From contig NZ_JAAIVF010000006.1 of the NCBI RefSeq assembly GCF_029589495.1, positions 296,166 through 360,165 of the forward strand: a DNA stretch of 64,000 bases. The letters are read 5' to 3'. Shown here in pieces: positions 42,080 through 61,499 of this stretch. Both the position numbers and the translations under genes were made by a program. The DNA comes from Speluncibacter jeojiensis. Lineage in GTDB: Bacteria > Actinomycetota > Actinomycetes > Mycobacteriales > Mycobacteriaceae. The first letter of the stretch is position 1; each line of letters starts with the position of its first letter. Under the pieces are notes generated by a model that was not told the DNA's origin, ran no database searches, and saw only the letters and a program-made list of their open reading frames with translations.

Positions 42080-42868
42080 TCAGACCGCCTCGAGGTTCTT
42101 CATCCGATCGAGCACGGTGTCGGCGGTGGGGTCGCGCAACTCGTCGACGATGCGGCCGTCGGCGAGGAACACCACCCGGTCGGCGTAACCGGCGGCGCGC
42201 GGATCGTGGGTGACGATGACCACGGTCTGGCCGAGGTCGGTGACCGAACTGCGCAGGATGCCGAGCACCTCGCCGGAGGAGCGCGAGTCGAGGTTGCCGG
42301 TCGGCTCGTCGCCGAAGATGATGTCGGGCCGGCCGGCGAGCGCCCGTGCACAGGCCACCCGCTGCTGTTGTCCGCCGGACAGCTCGGACGGCCGGTGATC
42401 GAGCCTGTCGCGCAGCCCGAGCCTGCCGACGACGGAGTCCAGCCAGTCCCGGTCGGGCTTGCGGCCCGCGATGTCGGACGGCAGCGTGATGTTCTCCAGC
42501 GCGGTCAGCGTCGGGACCAGGTTGAACGCCTGGAAGACGAATCCGATCCGGTCCCGCCGCAGCCGGGTCATCTCCTTGTCGGACAGTCCGCGCAGCTCGG
42601 TGTCGCCGATGATCACCGAACCGTCGCTCGCGGAGTCCAGCCCGGCGAGGCAGTGCATGAGCGTCGACTTCCCCGAGCCGGACGGCCCCATGATGGCGGT
42701 GAACTCGCCGCGGCGGAACGCGACCGACACGTCGTCGAGCGCGCGGACCTGGGTGTCGCCGGAGCCGTAGTACTTGCTCAGGTGCACGGCCCGGGCCGCG
42801 GTGATCTCGTCGGGGACGTCGGTGAGCACCGGCGCGCCGGAGCGCTCGGGCGGCGGCGGGATCGTCAT
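42080..42868 (-). CDS. ABC exporter ATP-binding protein (MacB/LolD type)
   Basis: 262 residues. Walker [20 protein letters not shown] (about 65), Q-loop IGFVFQAFNLVPTLTALENI, signature [15 protein letters not shown], Walker B IIFGDEPTGNLDS and VIVTHDPRAAGYADR are intact. FQAFNL and GNLDS are typical of MacB/LolD exporters. ATG 42868 is used because GGAAGG lies six to seven bases before it; the in-frame ATG at 42925 would add a poorly conserved N-terminus. It is co-transcribed with the permease, separated by two bases. Confidence 0.93.
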   Translation of the reverse strand: MTIPPPPERSGAPVLTDVPDEITAARAVHLSKYYGSGDTQVRALDDVSVAFRRGEFTAIMGPSGSGKSTLMHCLAGLDSASDGSVIIGDTELRGLSDKEMTRLRRDRIGFVFQAFNLVPTLTALENITLPSDIAGRKPDRDWLDSVVGRLGLRDRLDHRPSELSGGQQQRVACARALAGRPDIIFGDEPTGNLDSRSSGEVLGILRSSVTDLGQTVVIVTHDPRAAGYADRVVFLADGRIVDELRDPTADTVLDRMKNLEAV

Positions 42869-43004
42869 GTGCGGCCTTCCTGTCGGCAGAGTCGTGCGTT
42901 CACTCTTCTCTGCCAACTCTGACAAGCGGCCGCGGGTTCCGCCATCCGGGAATCCCCTGAAACTTCACGTGGGGTCTGCGCGGGGCGGGTGGTCGCGTTG
43001 CGGG

Positions 43005-43367
43005 TCAGTACACCGGGCCGGTGTACTTCTCGCCCGGACCCTTCCCAGGCTCGTCCGGGTGCGAGGACGCCTCGCGGAACGCACGCTGCAGCGCCTGCAG
43101 TCCGTCGCGCAGCGGCCCGGCGTGCGGCCCGAGATACTCCAGCGACGACGTGATCAGGCCGGCCAGCGCGGTGATGATGCGCCGTGCCTCGTCCAGGTCG
43201 CGGTACGGGCTGTTGTCGGGGTCCTCGTCGGACAGTCCGAGCTTCTCGGCGGCCGAGCTCATCAGCATCACCGCGGCGCGGGAGATCACCTCGATCGCGG
43301 GGACCTCGACGAGCTCGCGGACCGAGTCGGCATCGCCGGAGGTGGGCGTGTGGGAGTTTTCCGTCAT
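43005..43367 (-). CDS. DUF1844 family protein
   Basis: 120 residues, soluble. The core VEVPAIEVISRAAVMLMSSAAEKLGLSDED and RDLDEARRIITALAGLITSSLEYLGPHAGPLRDGLQALQRAFRE matches DUF1844, a small helical family of unknown role common in actinobacteria. The start ATG at 43367 gives MTENSHTPTSG; AAAGG lies nine bases before it. Divergent from infC, across a 349-base gene-free region; gene neighbours in mycobacteria are similar by recollection. Function is unknown. Confidence 0.82.
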   Translation of the reverse strand: MTENSHTPTSGDADSVRELVEVPAIEVISRAAVMLMSSAAEKLGLSDEDPDNSPYRDLDEARRIITALAGLITSSLEYLGPHAGPLRDGLQALQRAFREASSHPDEPGKGPGEKYTGPVY

Positions 43368-43373
43368 GGCTGG

Positions 43374-43716
43374 TAGCCTTTCACCCACGACCGCTCCCGG
43401 AACGCTCGGGGGCAGCAAGTGGAGTCCGCTCCCACCGCTCGGCAGCATTGTCGCAGTGGTCCGGTCGCCCCGCTTGCGGGGCTCCCTCGCAGAGGGCGAA
43501 GTCTCGCGACAGGTGCGAAGCCTGTGGTGGACGTGGACCGGTCGGCAACGGACCCTGTACGGCGCGTCGATCTGATCGATGCGGGCGGCAGGGTCTTTTT
43601 GTTGGGGGCCGAAGGTGGCGCCGCTGAAACGGTCGTGAAAGGCAAATTGTCGTGCCGGCCTGCGGCTGCGAGACAACTTGCACTGTCAGTCATCGCGGCA
43701 CTACCTAGGAGGCCCC
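43374..43716 (+). ncRNA. Long structured leader of the infC-rpmI-rplT operon (gene-free region)
   Basis: The 349 bases between the DUF1844 start and infC hold no credible gene. TAGCCT at 43374-43379 is the nearest candidate -10. Stems seen: GCCCCGC/GCGGGGC (43467-43482), CCCTC/GAGGG (43484-43496), ACAGG/CCTGT (43509-43525), an attenuator-like hairpin (43551-43600), and TTGTC/GACAA (43647-43676) around an inner GCCG/CGGC. This resembles leaders controlled by ribosomal protein L20 in other phyla, but the sequence does not say what binds. Confidence 0.5.
43551..43600 (+). terminator. Intrinsic attenuator candidate in the infC leader
   Basis: GACCCTG (43551-43557) pairs perfectly with CAGGGTC (43589-43595), enclosing a second stem CGCGTCGAT/ATCGATGCG (43563-43583, one G-T pair). 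TTTTT follows at once at 43596-43600. A stem ending directly in five Ts is rare in this high-GC window. It lies 117 bases before the infC start codon. Confidence 0.65.
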
Positions 43717-44331
43717 ATCAGCGCCGAGACCCGCATCAACGATCGCATCCGAGTTCCCGAGGTCCGACTGGTCGGACCGGGGGGCGAGCAAGTCGGCATC
43801 GTGCGCGTTGAAGATGCACTCCGCCTGGCCCTGGAGGCCGACCTCGACCTCGTCGAGGTGGCGCCGGACGCCCGGCCGCCCGTGTGCAAGATCATGGATT
43901 ACGGCAAGTTCAAGTACGAGGCCGCGCAGAAGGCGCGCGAATCGCGCAAGAACCAGCAGCTGACCGTGATCAAGGAGCAGAAGCTCCGCCCGAAGATCGA
44001 CGATCACGACTACGAGACCAAGAAGCGCAATGTCGTGCGCTTCCTCGAGGCCGGGTCGAAGGTCAAGGTCACCATCATGTTCCGTGGCCGCGAGCAGTCC
44101 CGTCCGGAACTCGGTTTCCGGCTGCTGCAGCGACTGGCCGCCGATGTGGCGGACCTGGGCTTCGTGGAGACCTCGGCGAAGCAGGACGGCCGCAACATGA
44201 CGATGGTGCTGGCCCCGCACAAGGGCCAGAAGACCCGGGTGAAGGCTCAGGAGGCCGCCTCCGCGTCGGCCGCCCCGAAGCCCGCGCCGGCACCCGCCGC
44301 GCAGCCGGACCAGGCCCAACCCAAGTCCTGA
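43717..44331 (+). CDS. infC: Translation initiation factor IF-3 (AUC start)
   Basis: 204 residues. It stabilises free 30S subunits and proofreads start-codon choice. N-domain [26 protein letters not shown], linker ...[25 protein letters not shown], and C-domain [27 protein letters not shown] are typical. The start is ATC at 43717: AGGAGG at 43707-43712 stands four bases before it, the N-terminus then matches relatives, and no ATG, GTG or TTG fits. Rare AUU/AUC starts let IF-3 limit its own synthesis. The Ala/Pro/Gln tail after about 175 is an actinobacterial extension. Operon with rpmI and rplT. Confidence 0.96.
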   Translation: MSAETRINDRIRVPEVRLVGPGGEQVGIVRVEDALRLALEADLDLVEVAPDARPPVCKIMDYGKFKYEAAQKARESRKNQQLTVIKEQKLRPKIDDHDYETKKRNVVRFLEAGSKVKVTIMFRGREQSRPELGFRLLQRLAADVADLGFVETSAKQDGRNMTMVLAPHKGQKTRVKAQEAASASAAPKPAPAPAAQPDQAQPKS

Positions 44332-44425
44332 CGGACACACAAGACCACGCACAGCCACATGCGGTGGCCGGCACCCTCGGGTGTCCGCGCCGCCGGTAGG
44401 AATTCGTAGAAGAACTGAGGATCAC

Positions 44426-44620
44426 ATGCCCAAGTCGAAGACCCACAGCGGTACCGCGAAGCGGTTCAAGGTGTCCGGTAGCGGCAAGGTGCTGCGCCAG
44501 AAGGCCGGCCGTCGCCACCTGCTCGAGCACAAGTCCAGCCGGGTCACCCGCCGTCTCGACGGCAAGGCCGTCGTCAGCGAGCAGGATGCACCGCGCATCA
44601 AGCGCCTGCTCGGCATCTGA
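44426..44620 (+). CDS. rpmI: 50S ribosomal protein L35
   Basis: 64 residues, very basic. [39 protein letters not shown] is the L35 signature. ATG 44426 follows CTGAGG by about six bases. It lies between infC and rplT, the standard operon. A longer in-frame reading (from 44381) would only add non-conserved residues. Confidence 0.97.
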   Translation: MPKSKTHSGTAKRFKVSGSGKVLRQKAGRRHLLEHKSSRVTRRLDGKAVVSEQDAPRIKRLLGI

Positions 44621-44681
44621 CCAGACCCTCCAGCCCAGCTTCGGGTGCTGACCGCACCCCCGAGATCGACAGGACATTTCA

Positions 44682-45071
44682 GTGGCACGCGTGAAGAGGG
44701 CCGTCAACGCCCAGAAGAAGCGTCGGACTACGCTCGAGTCGGCCAGCGGCTACCGCGGACAGCGGTCGCGGCTGTACCGCAAGGCCAAGGAGCAGATGCT
44801 CCACTCGATGCAGTACTCCTACCGCGACCGCCGGGCGCGTAAGAGCGAGTTCCGCAAGCTGTGGATCGCCCGCATCAACGCGGCCGCGCGCCTGAACGAC
44901 ATCACCTACAACCGGTTCATCCAGGGCCTCAAGGCCGCCGGTGTCGAGGTCGACCGCAAGAACCTGGCCGAGCTGGCCGTGTCCGACGCCGAGGCCTTCG
45001 CCGGCCTGGTCGCCGTCGCCAAGGCCGCGCTGCCGGCCGACGTGAACGCGCCCGCCGAGGACGCCGCCTGA
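44682..45071 (+). CDS. rplT: 50S ribosomal protein L20
   Basis: 129 residues. [38 protein letters not shown] and [35 protein letters not shown] are diagnostic. L20 binds 23S rRNA early in 50S assembly and in other bacteria represses its own operon via the leader RNA. GTG 44682 has AGGA about eight bases ahead. The acidic C-terminal tail [11 protein letters not shown] is a small extension. Confidence 0.97.
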   Translation: MARVKRAVNAQKKRRTTLESASGYRGQRSRLYRKAKEQMLHSMQYSYRDRRARKSEFRKLWIARINAAARLNDITYNRFIQGLKAAGVEVDRKNLAELAVSDAEAFAGLVAVAKAALPADVNAPAEDAA

Positions 45072-45112
45072 GCCTGCGTAAGGCGCATCGGGACAGTCTG
45101 AGCGAGCAACAC

Positions 45113-47123
<2,011 letters not shown>

Positions 47124-47148
47124 CCGGGCGCCCGGCAGAGAACGCCAC

Positions 47149-47184
47149 GACCGATCCCAACGGCAAGACCGAACCCAACGAGAA
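47149..47184 (+). repeat. Imperfect 18-bp tandem repeat between pheS and pheT
   Basis: Copies at 47149-47166 and 47167-47184 agree at 15 of 18 positions. They lie in the 83-base gap upstream of the pheT Shine-Dalgarno. Confidence 0.8.
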
Positions 47185-47206
47185 CCACGAAGGAAGCTGA
47201 GTAGAC

Positions 47207-49693
47207 GTGCGAGTACCGCAATCGTGGCTGACGGAGATCCTCCAGCGGACGACTCCGGACTGGCAGGTGAGCCCCGAGGAGCTCGACGCGGGGTTCGTGC
47301 GGGTGGGCCTCGAGGTGGAGGCCGTCGACGACCTCGACCAGGTGACCGGCCCGCTGGTGGTCGGCCGGGTCGCCGAGATCACCGAGCTGACCGAGTTCAA
47401 GAAGCCGATCCGCTTCTGCCGGGTCGAGGTCGGCGAGGACGAGCCGCGCGGGATCGTCTGCGGTGCCCGCAACTTCGCGGAGGGTGACCTCGTCGTCGTC
47501 GCGCTGCCCGGCGCGGTGCTGCCCGGGGGCTTCGCGATCGCCACGCGCAAGACCTACGGTCAGGTCTCGGACGGCATGATCTGCTCGGTCGCCGAGCTCG
47601 GCATCGGCAAGGACCACTCGGGCATCCTCGTGCTCGAGCCCGGCACCGCCGAGCCGGGGACCGATGCGCGCACGCTGCTCGGGCTGGAGGACGTGCTCTT
47701 CGAACTCGCGGTCACCCCGGACCGCGGTTACTGCTTCAGCGTGCGCGGACTGACCCGCGAACTTGCCTGCGGGTTCGACCTGGAGTTCGCCGACCCCGCG
47801 CAGGTGCCGCCGCTGCCCGCGGACGGCCTCGCCTGGCCGGTCACGGTCCAGCCCGAGTCCGGATGCAGCCGCTTCGCGATGCGCAAGGTCACCGGCATCG
47901 ACCCGCACGCGGTCACGCCGTGGTGGCTGCAGCGCCGCCTGCTGCTGGCCGGGATCCGCCCGATCTCCCCGGCCGTCGACGTGACGAACTACGTCATGTT
48001 CGAGCTGGGCCAGCCGCTGCACGCGTTCGACGCCACCAAGGTGTCGGGCGGGTTGGTGGTCCGGCGGGCCGCGGCGGGGGAGAAGCTGCGGACCCTCGAC
48101 GACGCCGAGCGAACGCTCGACCCGGGCGACGTGGTCATCTGCGACGACTCGGGTCCGATCTCGCTGGCCGGCGTGATGGGCGGTGCGAGCACCGAGATCT
48201 CGACCGAGTCCACCGAGGTGCTGCTCGAGGCGGCGTGCTGGGATCCACTGGCGGTGTTCCGCACCGCGCGCCGGCACAAGCTGCCCTCGGAGGCCAGCAA
48301 GCGCTTCGAGCGGTCGGTCGACCCCGCGATCGCGGTCGCGGTGCTCGACCGGGCCGCCCAGCTGCTCACCGACATCGCGGGCGGCCGCGTCGAGCCACTG
48401 CTCACCGACGTGGGCGGCGTGGCCGAGCGCGCGCCGATCGAGATGGCGATCGACCTGCCCGACCGGGTGGCCGGCACCCGCTACGAGAACGGCGCCGCCG
48501 CGCGCCGGCTGGCCCAGATCGGCTGCGCGGTCGAGGTGGCCGTCGCCGACACCGGCGAGGGTGAGCTCGTGGTGACCCCGCCCACCTGGCGTCCCGACCT
48601 GACCCTGCCGGCCGATCTGGTCGAGGAGGTGTTGCGGCTCGAGGGCCTCGACGTCATCCCGTCGATCGTGCCGGCGGCGCCCTCCGGTCGCGGGCTCAGC
48701 GCGCAGCAGCGCCGCCGCCGCGCGGTGGGGGTCGCGCTGGCGCTCGGCGGATACGTCGAGGTGCTGCCCACCCCGTTCCTGCCCGCCGCCGTCTTCGACA
48801 CGTGGGGCCTGGACGCCGATGACCCGCGCCGGACGACCACAACGGTCCTCAACCCGCTCGAGTCGGACCGGCCCGAACTGGCCACCACGCTGATCCCGGG
48901 CCTACTCGAGGTCCTCGCGCGCAACGTCTCCCGTGGCCAGCGCGACCTCTCGCTCTACGGCATCGCGCAGGTCGTGCTGCCGGGACCTGACACCGCCCCG
49001 GTGCCGGCGCTGCCGGTGGACCGCCGCCCGACCGAGGAGCAGATCGCGCAGCTGCTCGGCTCGCTGCCCGACCAGCCGGTGCGGGTGGGGGCCGTGCTCA
49101 CCGGGCTCCGGGAGCCCGCCGGACCGTGGGGTCCGGGCCGGGTGGCCGACGCGACCGACGCCTTCGCGGCGGCGGAGATCGTCGCGCGCGCGGCGGGCGT
49201 CGAGCTGCGGCTGCGGTCCGCGCAGTACCTGCCGTGGCACCCGGGCCGCTGTGCCGAGCTGGTCGTGGGCGGCGTCGTCGTCGGTCACGCCGGCGAACTG
49301 CACCCGGCGGTGCTCGAACGCGCCGGTCTGCCGCCGCGCACGTGTGCGATGGAGATCGATCTGACCGCGTTGCCGATCGTGGAGTCGCTGCCGGCGCCGC
49401 AGGTGTCGGCGTTCCCGGCGGTGTTGCAGGACGTCGCGGTGGTCGTCGACGAGTCCGTTCCGGCCGCGGACGTGGCGGCGGCGCTGCGGTCCGGGGCGGG
49501 CGAGCTGCTCGAGGACCTGCGGCTGTTCGACGTGTTCACCGGCGAACAACTCGGCGCCGGACGCAAGTCGTTGGCGTTCGCGCTGCGCTTCCGCGCCATG
49601 GACCGCACGCTCACCGAGGACGAGGCGAGCGCCGCGCGCGACGCGGCGGTCGCCGCGGCGGCACAGTCGGTGGGCGCGCAACTGCGCGGCTGA
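47207..49693 (+). CDS. pheT: Phenylalanine-tRNA ligase beta subunit
   Basis: 828 residues. N-terminal tRNA-binding (EMAP-like) domain (about 40-150), B3/B4 editing domain with [23 protein letters not shown] (about 255), catalytic-like core, and C-terminal ferredoxin-fold anticodon-binding domain from about 735 ([24 protein letters not shown]). It checks and clears tyrosine mischarged onto tRNA-Phe. GTG 47207 with AAGGAAG about 12 bases ahead; no nearer start. Follows pheS by 83 bases. Confidence 0.97.
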   Translation: MRVPQSWLTEILQRTTPDWQVSPEELDAGFVRVGLEVEAVDDLDQVTGPLVVGRVAEITELTEFKKPIRFCRVEVGEDEPRGIVCGARNFAEGDLVVVALPGAVLPGGFAIATRKTYGQVSDGMICSVAELGIGKDHSGILVLEPGTAEPGTDARTLLGLEDVLFELAVTPDRGYCFSVRGLTRELACGFDLEFADPAQVPPLPADGLAWPVTVQPESGCSRFAMRKVTGIDPHAVTPWWLQRRLLLAGIRPISPAVDVTNYVMFELGQPLHAFDATKVSGGLVVRRAAAGEKLRTLDDAERTLDPGDVVICDDSGPISLAGVMGGASTEISTESTEVLLEAACWDPLAVFRTARRHKLPSEASKRFERSVDPAIAVAVLDRAAQLLTDIAGGRVEPLLTDVGGVAERAPIEMAIDLPDRVAGTRYENGAAARRLAQIGCAVEVAVADTGEGELVVTPPTWRPDLTLPADLVEEVLRLEGLDVIPSIVPAAPSGRGLSAQQRRRRAVGVALALGGYVEVLPTPFLPAAVFDTWGLDADDPRRTTTTVLNPLESDRPELATTLIPGLLEVLARNVSRGQRDLSLYGIAQVVLPGPDTAPVPALPVDRRPTEEQIAQLLGSLPDQPVRVGAVLTGLREPAGPWGPGRVADATDAFAAAEIVARAAGVELRLRSAQYLPWHPGRCAELVVGGVVVGHAGELHPAVLERAGLPPRTCAMEIDLTALPIVESLPAPQVSAFPAVLQDVAVVVDESVPAADVAAALRSGAGELLEDLRLFDVFTGEQLGAGRKSLAFALRFRAMDRTLTEDEASAARDAAVAAAAQSVGAQLRG

Positions 49694-49770
49694 GCGCGGG
49701 CACCGCCCGGTCTGTCGGGTCCGGCCGCCGAACACGCGGCCGGACCCGGCCACGCCCATAATGAATGGGC

Positions 49771-52095
<2,325 letters not shown>

Positions 52096-52099
<4 letters not shown>

Positions 52100-53014
52100 G
52101 CCGGACACTCGATCACATCAGCGCGCTCGACCGGGCGCAGGTGCTCGCCGAGGCGCTGCCGTGGCTGCAGCGCTTCCGGGACAAGATCGTCGTCGTCAAG
52201 TACGGCGGCAACGCGATGGTCGACGACGAACTCAAGCGGGCGTTCGCTGCGGACATGGTGTTCCTGCGTACGGTCGGCATCCGGCCGGTGGTCGTGCACG
52301 GCGGCGGTCCGCAGATCAACGCGATGCTCGACCGGATGGGCCTGCAGGGAGAGTTTCGCGGCGGCTTCCGTGTGACCACGCCCGAGGTGATGGACGTGGT
52401 CCGGATGGTGCTGTTCGGTCAGGTCGGCCGGGAACTGGTCGGGCTGATCAACAAGCACGGTCCGCACGCGGTCGGCATCTCCGGCGAGGACGCGCACCTG
52501 TTCACCGCCCGCAAGCGCACGGTCATGGTCGAGGGCGCGCCCACCGACATCGGGCTCGTCGGCGACATCACCGACGTCAACTCCGCCGCGGTCCTGGACC
52601 TGATCGCCGCCGGCCGGATCCCGGTCGTCTCGACGATCGCGCCCGACACCGACGGGGTGGTGCACAACATCAACGCCGACACCGCGGCCGGCGCGCTGGC
52701 CGAGGCGATCGGCGCGGAGAAGCTCGTCGTCCTCACCGACGTCGAGGGGCTCTACACGAACTGGCCGGACCGCGATTCGCTTGCCACCCAGATCGATTCG
52801 GCCGCGCTCGAGCAGCTGCTGCCGTCCCTCGACTCGGGCATGGTGCCGAAGATGGAGGCCTGCCTGCGGGCGGTGCGCGGCGGCGTCCCGAGCGCCCACG
52901 TCATCGACGGCCGGGTGGCGCACGCGGTGCTGCTCGAACTGCTCACCGCCGCGGGCATCGGCACCATGGTCACCCCGGCAGACGACGTCGTCGGGGCACA
53001 CAGGGAGAACGAGG

Positions 53015-53022
<8 letters not shown>
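52096..53022 (+). CDS. argB: Acetylglutamate kinase
   Basis: 308 residues. Phosphorylates N-acetylglutamate; commonly feedback-inhibited by arginine. [12 protein letters not shown] (about 31), [11 protein letters not shown] (about 70), [11 protein letters not shown] and [13 protein letters not shown] are conserved in the amino-acid kinase fold. The extra N-terminal helix ([25 protein letters not shown]) is seen in arginine-sensitive hexameric forms, so inhibition by arginine is expected. The ATG overlaps the argJ stop (ATGA). Confidence 0.97.
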
Positions 53023-55661
<2,639 letters not shown>

Positions 55662-55751
55662 CAAGTTCACATCGGTACGACAACTGCACAGATCGCCTCG
55701 CGGCACGGCTCGCGACGATCGACATCTCGTCTTCAAAGGAGCGCACACACC

Positions 55752-58376
<2,625 letters not shown>

Positions 58377-58472
58377 GGCAGAGGATCTGGGGATCGAACC
58401 CCGGTCAGGTGTGGGAGGATCTCCCCGCTGGAATTGCAAACGGTCGCGGTCCGTCGGGGAGATGGAGTTGTC

Positions 58473-61400
58473 GTGCAGTTGAACCAGAAGACCATCCTGG
58501 GCCCGGTCAACCGGGTGCTCGCGACCGCGCAGAACGGGCTCGAGGTACTCCGGCTGGGTGGGCTCGACACCGCAGTGGAGCCGACCCCCTTCGAGGTGCT
58601 CGAGCGCCGTCCCATGTACAGGCTGCGCCGGTACTTCCCGGAGGTCGAGGCGGGCTCGCGGCCGGCGATGCTGCTGGTGCCGCCGATGATGCTCGACGCC
58701 AACGTCTATGACGTCACCCGACAGGCCGGGGCGGTCGGCGTGCTGCACGACCACGGGGTCGACCCGTGGGTGATCGACTTCGGCTCGCCGGACCGCGAGG
58801 CCGGCGGCCTCGCCCGCACGCTCGCCGACCATGTGGTCGCGGTGAGCCAGGCCGTCGACCAGGTGCGGGCGCAGACCGGGCGGGACGTGCACCTGTCCGG
58901 GTACTCGCAGGGGGGCATGTTCGCGTACCAGGCCGGCGCCTACCGGCAGTCCGCGGGCCTGGCGAGCATCGTCACCTTCGGCAGCCCGGCGGACACGCTC
59001 GCGGCGCTGCCGCTGGGGCTGCCGGAAGGCCTGGCCACGAAGGGCGCCGAGATCCTCGCCGACCACGTGCTGAACAAGGTCTATCTGCCGGCGTGGGCGG
59101 CGCGCATCGGGTTCCAGCTGATGGATCCGGCCAAGACGGCCAAGTCGCGCATCGACTTCCTGCGTCAGCTGCACGATCGCGAGGCGCTGCTCCCGCGCGA
59201 GCAACAGCGCCGCTTCCTCGAGGCCGAGGGCTGGGTGGCCTGGTCGGGCCCCGCGATCGCCGAGCTGCTCAAGCAGTTCATCGTGCACAACCGGATGATG
59301 ACCGGCGGCTTCGTGATCGAGGACCGGCTGGTGTCGCTCGCCGAGATCTCCTGCCCCGTGCTGTCTTTCGTCGGCGAGGTCGACGACATCGGGCAGCCGC
59401 CGGCGGTCCGCGGGATCGTGCGTGCCGCGCCGCGCGCCGACGTCTACGAGATGACATTGCGCGCAGGGCATTTCGGACTCGTCGTCGGCAGCACCGCGGC
59501 GGCGCAGACCTGGCCGGCGGTTGCGCAGTGGGCGTTGTGGCGTGAGGGACTCGGTCCGGCGCCGGACAAGGTCCATCCCATGGAGGTCTCGACGGAGACG
59601 GCGGGTCCGAGCGGGGTCAGCGTCAGTTCCCGGATCACCCACGGGGTCACCTCGATCGCCGACATCGGCCTCGGCGCGGCCAAGGGCTTGGTGGGCATCA
59701 CCCTCGGGGTGGGCCGCAGTTCGGCGGCCATCGCCGGTGAGGCGGTGCGGACCCTGCCCAGGCTCGCCCGACTGGGACAGATCCAACCGCACACACGGGT
59801 CTCGTTGGGGCAGTTGCTCGACGAGCAGGCACGGCGCTCGCCGGACGGTGAGTGCTTCCTGTTCGAGGACCGGGTGCACACCAACGAAGCGGTCAAGGAG
59901 CGCATCGACAACGTCGTGCGCGGACTGATCAGCCTCGGTGTCCGGCAGGGCGCGCACGTCGGCGTCCTGATGGACACCCGGCCCAGCGCGCTGGCCGCGA
60001 CCGCGGCGCTGTCGCGGCTGGGTGCGGTAGCGGTGCTGTTGCCCCCGGATCAGGAGTTGGCGACGGCGGTCGAGCTGGGCGAGGTCTGTGCGATCATCGC
60101 CGATCCCGAGCACCTCGAGACCGCCGCCCGGACCGGGTGCCAGGTGTACGTGCTCGGCGGCGGCGACACCCGGGACCTCGGGTTGGGGGACCGGCCGGGC
60201 GTCGTCGACATGGAGCGGATCGATCCGGATTCGGTGCGGTTGCCGGACTGGTACTCACCCAACCCGGGTCTGGCACGCGATCTGGCCTTCGTGATGTTCA
60301 CCCGTTCCGGCGGCCGCACCGAGGCCAAGCAGATCACCAACCGTCGGTGGGCGGTCTCCGCGTTCGGCACCGCGACCGCCGCGGCGCTGGGGCGCGGCGA
60401 CACCGTCTACTGCCTGACCCCGCTGCATCATCCGTCCGGACTGTTGACCAGTCTCGGCGGTGCGGTCGCCGGGGGATCCCGGATCGCGCTGATGGGAACG
60501 TTCGACCCGGGCAGGTTCCGCGACGAGGTGCACCGCTACGGCGTCACCGTCGTCTCCTACACCTGGAACCAGTTGCGCGAACTCGTCGACCTGGAGGATC
60601 CTGCCGTCGACGATCACCACCCGATCCGGCTGTTCATCGGTTCCGGCATGCCGCTCGGCCTGTGGGAGCGGGTCCTCGAACGCTTCGCGCCGGCGCAGGT
60701 CGTCGAGTTCTACGCCTCCACCGAGGGCTCGGTCGTGTTGGCGAACCTGTCGACCGGCAAGCCCGGTGCGAAGGGCCGTCCGCTGCCGGGCACCGCAGCT
60801 GTGGAACTCGCGGCGTACGACGCGGTCTCCGGCCGGTTCCTCGAAGACGAACACGGCTTCATCCGGCAGTGTGAGGTCGGCGAGGTCGGACGGTTGATGG
60901 CGCGGGCGCGCGCCGACGTCGACCCCTCGACGGCGACCATGCGCGGGGTGTTCGCACAGGGCGACACCTGGGCGCCGACCGCCCATCTGTTCCGCCGCGA
61001 CGGCGACGGCGACTACTGGATGGTCGACAACATCCACTCGGTGGTCCGCAGCGCCGCCGGCCCGGTGTATACGATGCCGATCGCCGACGCACTGGCCGCG
61101 CTGCCGGGCATCGACGTCGTGGTCTCGTACGGGATCGCGGCGGGTGAGCACGAATGCGCGGTCACCGCGGTGACGTTGCGCGGCGGGGCCGAGTTGACCA
61201 GTGCGGACCTGAGCGAGGCGTTGTCGGCGCTCGCGCCGGACCAGCGACCCGCGCTGGTGCACGTCGTCGACAGCATCCCGACGACGACCTGGTACCGCCC
61301 ACGTTCGAAGGAATTGCGGGCGGGCGGGGCGCCGGCGCCGGGACCGGCCGCGTGGTCGTACAACCCGGCCGGCGGAAAGTATCAGCGGTTGACGAAGGCG

Positions 61401-61490
61401 AGCCTGCAGCGGATGGGCCTGCCGGTCGGGGCGGCCCGCAACGGCGTGGCGACGTCATCGAGGCCGGCCGGCACCGGAATCGCCGAGTAG
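58473..61490 (+). CDS. Fusion of alpha/beta hydrolase (lipase/PhaC-like) and acyl-CoA synthetase-like domain
   Basis: 1005 residues, the size and layout of M. tuberculosis Rv1683 (recalled). Hydrolase half (about 1-370): nucleophile GYSQGG (Ser about 145), Asp in VGEVDDIGQP and His in RAGHFGL. A linker (about 375-440) with ITLGVGRSSAAIAGEAVR-like hydrophobic stretches follows. The adenylation half (about 445-970) resembles AMP-forming acyl-CoA synthetases, but the phosphate loop reads FTRSGGRTEAKQ (about 609) instead of the usual TSGTTGxPKG. A role in triacylglycerol turnover has been suggested for the mycobacterial homologue. GTG 58473 has GGAG five bases ahead. Confidence 0.85.
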   Translation: MQLNQKTILGPVNRVLATAQNGLEVLRLGGLDTAVEPTPFEVLERRPMYRLRRYFPEVEAGSRPAMLLVPPMMLDANVYDVTRQAGAVGVLHDHGVDPWVIDFGSPDREAGGLARTLADHVVAVSQAVDQVRAQTGRDVHLSGYSQGGMFAYQAGAYRQSAGLASIVTFGSPADTLAALPLGLPEGLATKGAEILADHVLNKVYLPAWAARIGFQLMDPAKTAKSRIDFLRQLHDREALLPREQQRRFLEAEGWVAWSGPAIAELLKQFIVHNRMMTGGFVIEDRLVSLAEISCPVLSFVGEVDDIGQPPAVRGIVRAAPRADVYEMTLRAGHFGLVVGSTAAAQTWPAVAQWALWREGLGPAPDKVHPMEVSTETAGPSGVSVSSRITHGVTSIADIGLGAAKGLVGITLGVGRSSAAIAGEAVRTLPRLARLGQIQPHTRVSLGQLLDEQARRSPDGECFLFEDRVHTNEAVKERIDNVVRGLISLGVRQGAHVGVLMDTRPSALAATAALSRLGAVAVLLPPDQELATAVELGEVCAIIADPEHLETAARTGCQVYVLGGGDTRDLGLGDRPGVVDMERIDPDSVRLPDWYSPNPGLARDLAFVMFTRSGGRTEAKQITNRRWAVSAFGTATAAALGRGDTVYCLTPLHHPSGLLTSLGGAVAGGSRIALMGTFDPGRFRDEVHRYGVTVVSYTWNQLRELVDLEDPAVDDHHPIRLFIGSGMPLGLWERVLERFAPAQVVEFYASTEGSVVLANLSTGKPGAKGRPLPGTAAVELAAYDAVSGRFLEDEHGFIRQCEVGEVGRLMARARADVDPSTATMRGVFAQGDTWAPTAHLFRRDGDGDYWMVDNIHSVVRSAAGPVYTMPIADALAALPGIDVVVSYGIAAGEHECAVTAVTLRGGAELTSADLSEALSALAPDQRPALVHVVDSIPTTTWYRPRSKELRAGGAPAPGPAAWSYNPAGGKYQRLTKASLQRMGLPVGAARNGVATSSRPAGTGIAE

Positions 61491-61499
61491 CCGACGTAC

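Noticed and set aside
43678..43716. Upstream ATG (43678) as infC start
   Set aside because: It would place the perfect AGGAGG inside the coding region and add residues absent in IF-3; ATC 43717 fits better.
58377..58472. GGGGATCGAACCCC after argH as a tRNA T-arm
   Set aside because: No acceptor, anticodon or D arm can be built around it; a chance inverted repeat.
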